Source: Planctomycetota bacterium
GTDB taxonomy: Bacteria > Planctomycetota > UBA8108 > JACQVS01
Direction of reading: 5' to 3'
NCBI GenBank assembly: GCA_028280485.1
Contig: JANQLS010000103.1
Coordinates: 1 to 64,000 of the forward strand
Length of the DNA stretch: 64,000 bases
The notes under the pieces were generated by a model, which made no database searches, was not told the origin of the DNA, and was given only the letters and a program-made list of their open reading frames with translations. Each line of letters begins with the position of its first letter. The first letter of the stretch is position 1. Of the stretch, positions 61,690 to 64,000 are shown one piece after another. Both the position numbers and the translations under genes were made by a program.

Positions 61690-63383
61690 TCGTCACTCTT
61701 ATTGACTGGGGTTAAATGGCGTTTTTCGTATTCTAGAAGGGCGTGTTGATTGTGGTGTACGGTTGAAGTTTTCTTTCTCCATTCGATCAGTTGATTCTGA
61801 GCTAAAGAATCTGATTCTAGTGAAGTACAGTACGTCTTTCCCTTAGATCCCATCCTTAGATCCCCGTCATCGACGAGAACCATTCCCTGATGAATCACGT
61901 ATCGAGGGGATTCAAACATACGCAAACGATCGGGATCATCATTGTAGATCGTGATATCTGCATCGGCACCCGGACTCAAATGACCTTTATGTTTTAATCC
62001 TAAAATTTTGGCGGGGGCGGCTCGGGTGATGATGGCAATCTCATCAAAGGAATACTCTCGATCGATCCCGGCGGATAACAATGTATTTTTAAAACCAGGA
62101 GCCCTAATCTTTTTCACTTCGGCTTCACGGAAGTTCTTATCCATCAAGCAGGCGATGATGCGAGGATAAACGACGAAAGATGCTCCGTTAGGATGGTCGG
62201 TCGAAAGCACCATGCGCCAAGGATCAGGGGAAAGTAGTAGCAGTTCAAGACCGGTGGCAAATTGGATTGCGTGCGCATCGGAACTGTTGCGATATTCAAG
62301 GGGTAAGATCCCGCAACCCGTTTCTAATTCGGTGTCGAGGTTGACCCAGGTGCTTCCGGTGAGTTGCCAAAGAAGATGTTCGACCGGTCGATCTTGAGTG
62401 AGCGTGACCGCACCTCCAAAGTAAACCTGACCGATGTCTAGGGTGACTTCGGGATGTTGGGAAAAGGCATTTAGAAATTTTTCGACTCCACTTTTAAAGG
62501 AGCTTCCTCCTTTGCTCTCTGAGCTATCGTAAATGTGAAACTGAGCGTGAGCTAAGTGAGTCGGAACACCCTCAAGAGCTTTGAGTGTTTCCAATGTCGT
62601 TTCCACATTACCCGGAACACCCAGGCGGTTAGCGTGGAGATGGAGGGGGTGGGGGAGTTCAAGTTCGTGAGCAATTTTTGCTAAGTCGCGAACCAATTTT
62701 CGTGGAGTGAGATCGGTGTGATCTAACTTTTGATCTAATCCTTTGATCAAACCCCGGGCGTGCTTCCAGTGTCTTGAGCCACCGGGATTCACGGCTTTAA
62801 TACCGTAGAGTCCGTTTTCAAAAAGAAGTTCACCCGATAGATGTTTTGCGGTTTTAAAATCTCCCCGGGAGAGTGCATCAAAAACTAAACGTTGGTCGCT
62901 TAAAACCAAAAGCCCGGCTTTGTCGATACACGGAGTGTTATCGAATTCTAAGTGAGTGTGACGTGCGCCCGCAGGAGTTACAGCGGCATCGACTGCAGTT
63001 GTATATCCCATCGCTGCGTAACGGTAACCCGTTAAGGCGTTGGTGGGGATGAGGGCTCCCGTCTCAGTGTTTTGAATTCTCGGATTTGAAGAGCGGACGA
63101 TTTTGCCTTCTTCGTTTTCAGCTTCGTGAAAGTCCGCTTGAAACAATCTCCGCGCTCGATTGATAGAAGGGCCCGCGATATGAGAATGAATGTCGATCCC
63201 GCCGGCGAAGATGCGGCAACCGGTGGCGTCTAGGGTAGTATCGGCTTCAAAATCGGGGGTGTTTTTTATATCGACGATCTTTCCATTCCGCATACCAATA
63301 TCTTTCACCTCCCCGTTCAAGCCCTGAACGGGGTCGTGGATTTTTCCATTGGTGATGAGGAGATCATTCATGAAAGAAGTCAT
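61686..63383 (-). CDS. fhcA: Formyltransferase/hydrolase complex subunit A
   Basis: The 565-residue amidohydrolase-fold subunit, a homologue of FmdA/FwdA, hydrolyses the formylated cofactor to formate. Metal ligands are visible as H66 and H68 in GGIDIHSHIAG, with further candidates in LHLHANRLG and LAHAQFHIYD and the aspartate in STDHPNG. It is cytoplasmic. The start is ATG 63383; an in-frame ATG at 63371 (MNDLLITNGKIHDP) is equally possible. It lies 31 bases after fhcB and overlaps fhcD by 4 bases. The order B-A-D-C equals the known methylotroph arrangement. Confidence 0.94.
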   Translation of the reverse strand: MTSFMNDLLITNGKIHDPVQGLNGEVKDIGMRNGKIVDIKNTPDFEADTTLDATGCRIFAGGIDIHSHIAGPSINRARRLFQADFHEAENEEGKIVRSSNPRIQNTETGALIPTNALTGYRYAAMGYTTAVDAAVTPAGARHTHLEFDNTPCIDKAGLLVLSDQRLVFDALSRGDFKTAKHLSGELLFENGLYGIKAVNPGGSRHWKHARGLIKGLDQKLDHTDLTPRKLVRDLAKIAHELELPHPLHLHANRLGVPGNVETTLETLKALEGVPTHLAHAQFHIYDSSESKGGSSFKSGVEKFLNAFSQHPEVTLDIGQVYFGGAVTLTQDRPVEHLLWQLTGSTWVNLDTELETGCGILPLEYRNSSDAHAIQFATGLELLLLSPDPWRMVLSTDHPNGASFVVYPRIIACLMDKNFREAEVKKIRAPGFKNTLLSAGIDREYSFDEIAIITRAAPAKILGLKHKGHLSPGADADITIYNDDPDRLRMFESPRYVIHQGMVLVDDGDLRMGSKGKTYCTSLESDSLAQNQLIEWRKKTSTVHHNQHALLEYEKRHLTPVNKSDD

Positions 63384-63414
63384 CTTTAGATTTCGATTTT
63401 GGTCAATTTCTGAC

Positions 63415-64000
63415 TCAACCCTTACAGTGTTTAAGTAAAAATAAGATGACTTTATCCATTGTTAGCCTTTTCGTTTGATCCTCGGGGCGACGACGAGAGT
63501 TTAAGAAGCGCATTTGAAAATCTGGATCCTTTGGTAGCTTTAAATCCCTCACGGGGTCTTCTAAAGTGGGGATTTCTTTGACTCTTTCGATGGCACTTCG
63601 ATGCAACACTCTCCCATCGGATCTCATCAATAACGCACCAGATTTTGGACTCGGATCCATTTCGTGTACTGGTATATTGATGATCGCATTTTGACTAGGG
63701 GAGGGACCAATGTAGATATAAGGAATGCCATCAATTTGAGATTGAAGTTCAGGGTCACATTCTGGTTTTTCGGTACCAACGATGATTAATAAATCAGATT
63801 GAAGATCGCGGGGCGTCAATTTATCGTCGATGGGATGAGCTTTCCCTTCGGGAGTGAAACCTAGGGGACCATTTATTCCCTCGATAGCGAGCATGGTCTC
63901 AAGAAGACCCGTAGTGTTGGACATTGGCGGAAAGTAAGAAATTCCAAAGTCTCGTTTTCCCCATTCGTGCGCACCGAGGAGATTCCATTGTTCTTGAAGC
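63415..64000 (-). CDS. fhcB: Formyltransferase/hydrolase complex subunit B, 3' part (cut by window edge)
   Basis: The C-terminal 194 residues of a homologue of formylmethanofuran dehydrogenase subunit B (molybdopterin oxidoreductase family). The frame stays open to the window edge, so the start lies outside. An internal ATG at 63924 is not the true start, because the preceding codons read WNLLGAHEWGKRDFGISYFP, continuous family sequence. Visible family parts are the NTTGLLETMLAIEGINGPLG segment, DLLIIVGTEKPEC and FLNSRRRPEDQTKRLT. Bacterial FhcB is known to act in the Fhc complex without the redox role of archaeal FmdB; the cofactor-binding N-terminus cannot be checked here. Confidence 0.88.
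   Translation of the reverse strand, partial: LQEQWNLLGAHEWGKRDFGISYFPPMSNTTGLLETMLAIEGINGPLGFTPEGKAHPIDDKLTPRDLQSDLLIIVGTEKPECDPELQSQIDGIPYIYIGPSPSQNAIINIPVHEMDPSPKSGALLMRSDGRVLHRSAIERVKEIPTLEDPVRDLKLPKDPDFQMRFLNSRRRPEDQTKRLTMDKVILFLLKHCKG

Overview
The window looks like a chromosome segment of a member of the Planctomycetota (PVC superphylum) with moderate GC content. The basis is gene content. There are four gene pairs that couple a large secreted DUF1549/DUF1553 (PSD1/PSCyt-type) protein to a DUF1501 protein. There is also a giant PVC-type haem-binding membrane-bound dehydrogenase, ECF sigma factors with long C-terminal extensions, dockerin-like secreted proteins, and a bacterial H4MPT-linked formyltransferase/hydrolase cluster (fhcBADC). 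No rRNA, tRNA, CRISPR array or recognisable transposase gene was found.

Layout. 1-1870: one small anchored hypothetical gene among nested inverted repeats. 1871-6796: SGNH/dehydrogenase/HEAT/PA14/cytochrome giant. 7186-11440 (minus strand): probable operon of sodium:solute symporter, DJ-1/PfpI protein, sugar isomerase/epimerase-like TIM barrel and GH99-like hydrolase. 12019-15367 (plus): VIT-VWA protein with a GlyGly-CTERM-like tail, a rhombosortase and a lipoprotein. 15773-16999: MORN plus CAP-domain secreted protein between repeat copies. 17395-20350: divergent PQQ-propeller/EF-hand protein and PHP-like protein. 20353-24952: first DUF1501/DUF1553 pair. 25175-26113: EamA transporter. 26428-34862 (plus): LamG/dockerin-like protein, membrane-anchored ECF sigma fusion with a partner, cohesin-like/dockerin-like protein. 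35126-43970 (minus): DUF1080-SGNH fusion, esterase-gluconolactonase-esterase fusion, CotH/lamin-tail protein. 44076-53127: two divergent DUF1501/DUF1553 pairs. 53402-55114: M2 dipeptidase lipoprotein. 55554-59338: fourth DUF1501/DUF1553 pair. 59850-64000 (minus): fhcC, fhcD, fhcA and the 3' part of fhcB.

Functional picture (inference). Most genes encode exported proteins: extracellular hydrolases, haem proteins, Ca-binding adhesion modules and export/anchoring machinery. This fits a marine or freshwater degrader of complex polysaccharide. The fhc cluster serves C1 (formaldehyde/formate) metabolism, which could handle methyl or methoxy groups released from such polymers.

The intergenic DNA is unusually rich in repeats. 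Family A has the core AACTAGCCCGAAGCG plus GCGAGGGG, usually as palindromes or inverted pairs. Family B is a 13-18 bp hairpin with a CTACTAC tail. Family C is a composite GGGCTGTAAGCCCG / CCCAGGGC / AGCCCTGAAAGGGCG element. Families are nested symmetrically at two loci (126-680 and 59383-59845). In three genes the family B tail supplies the TAG stop codon. The repeats and the rhombosortase cluster are the parts most worth a second look.
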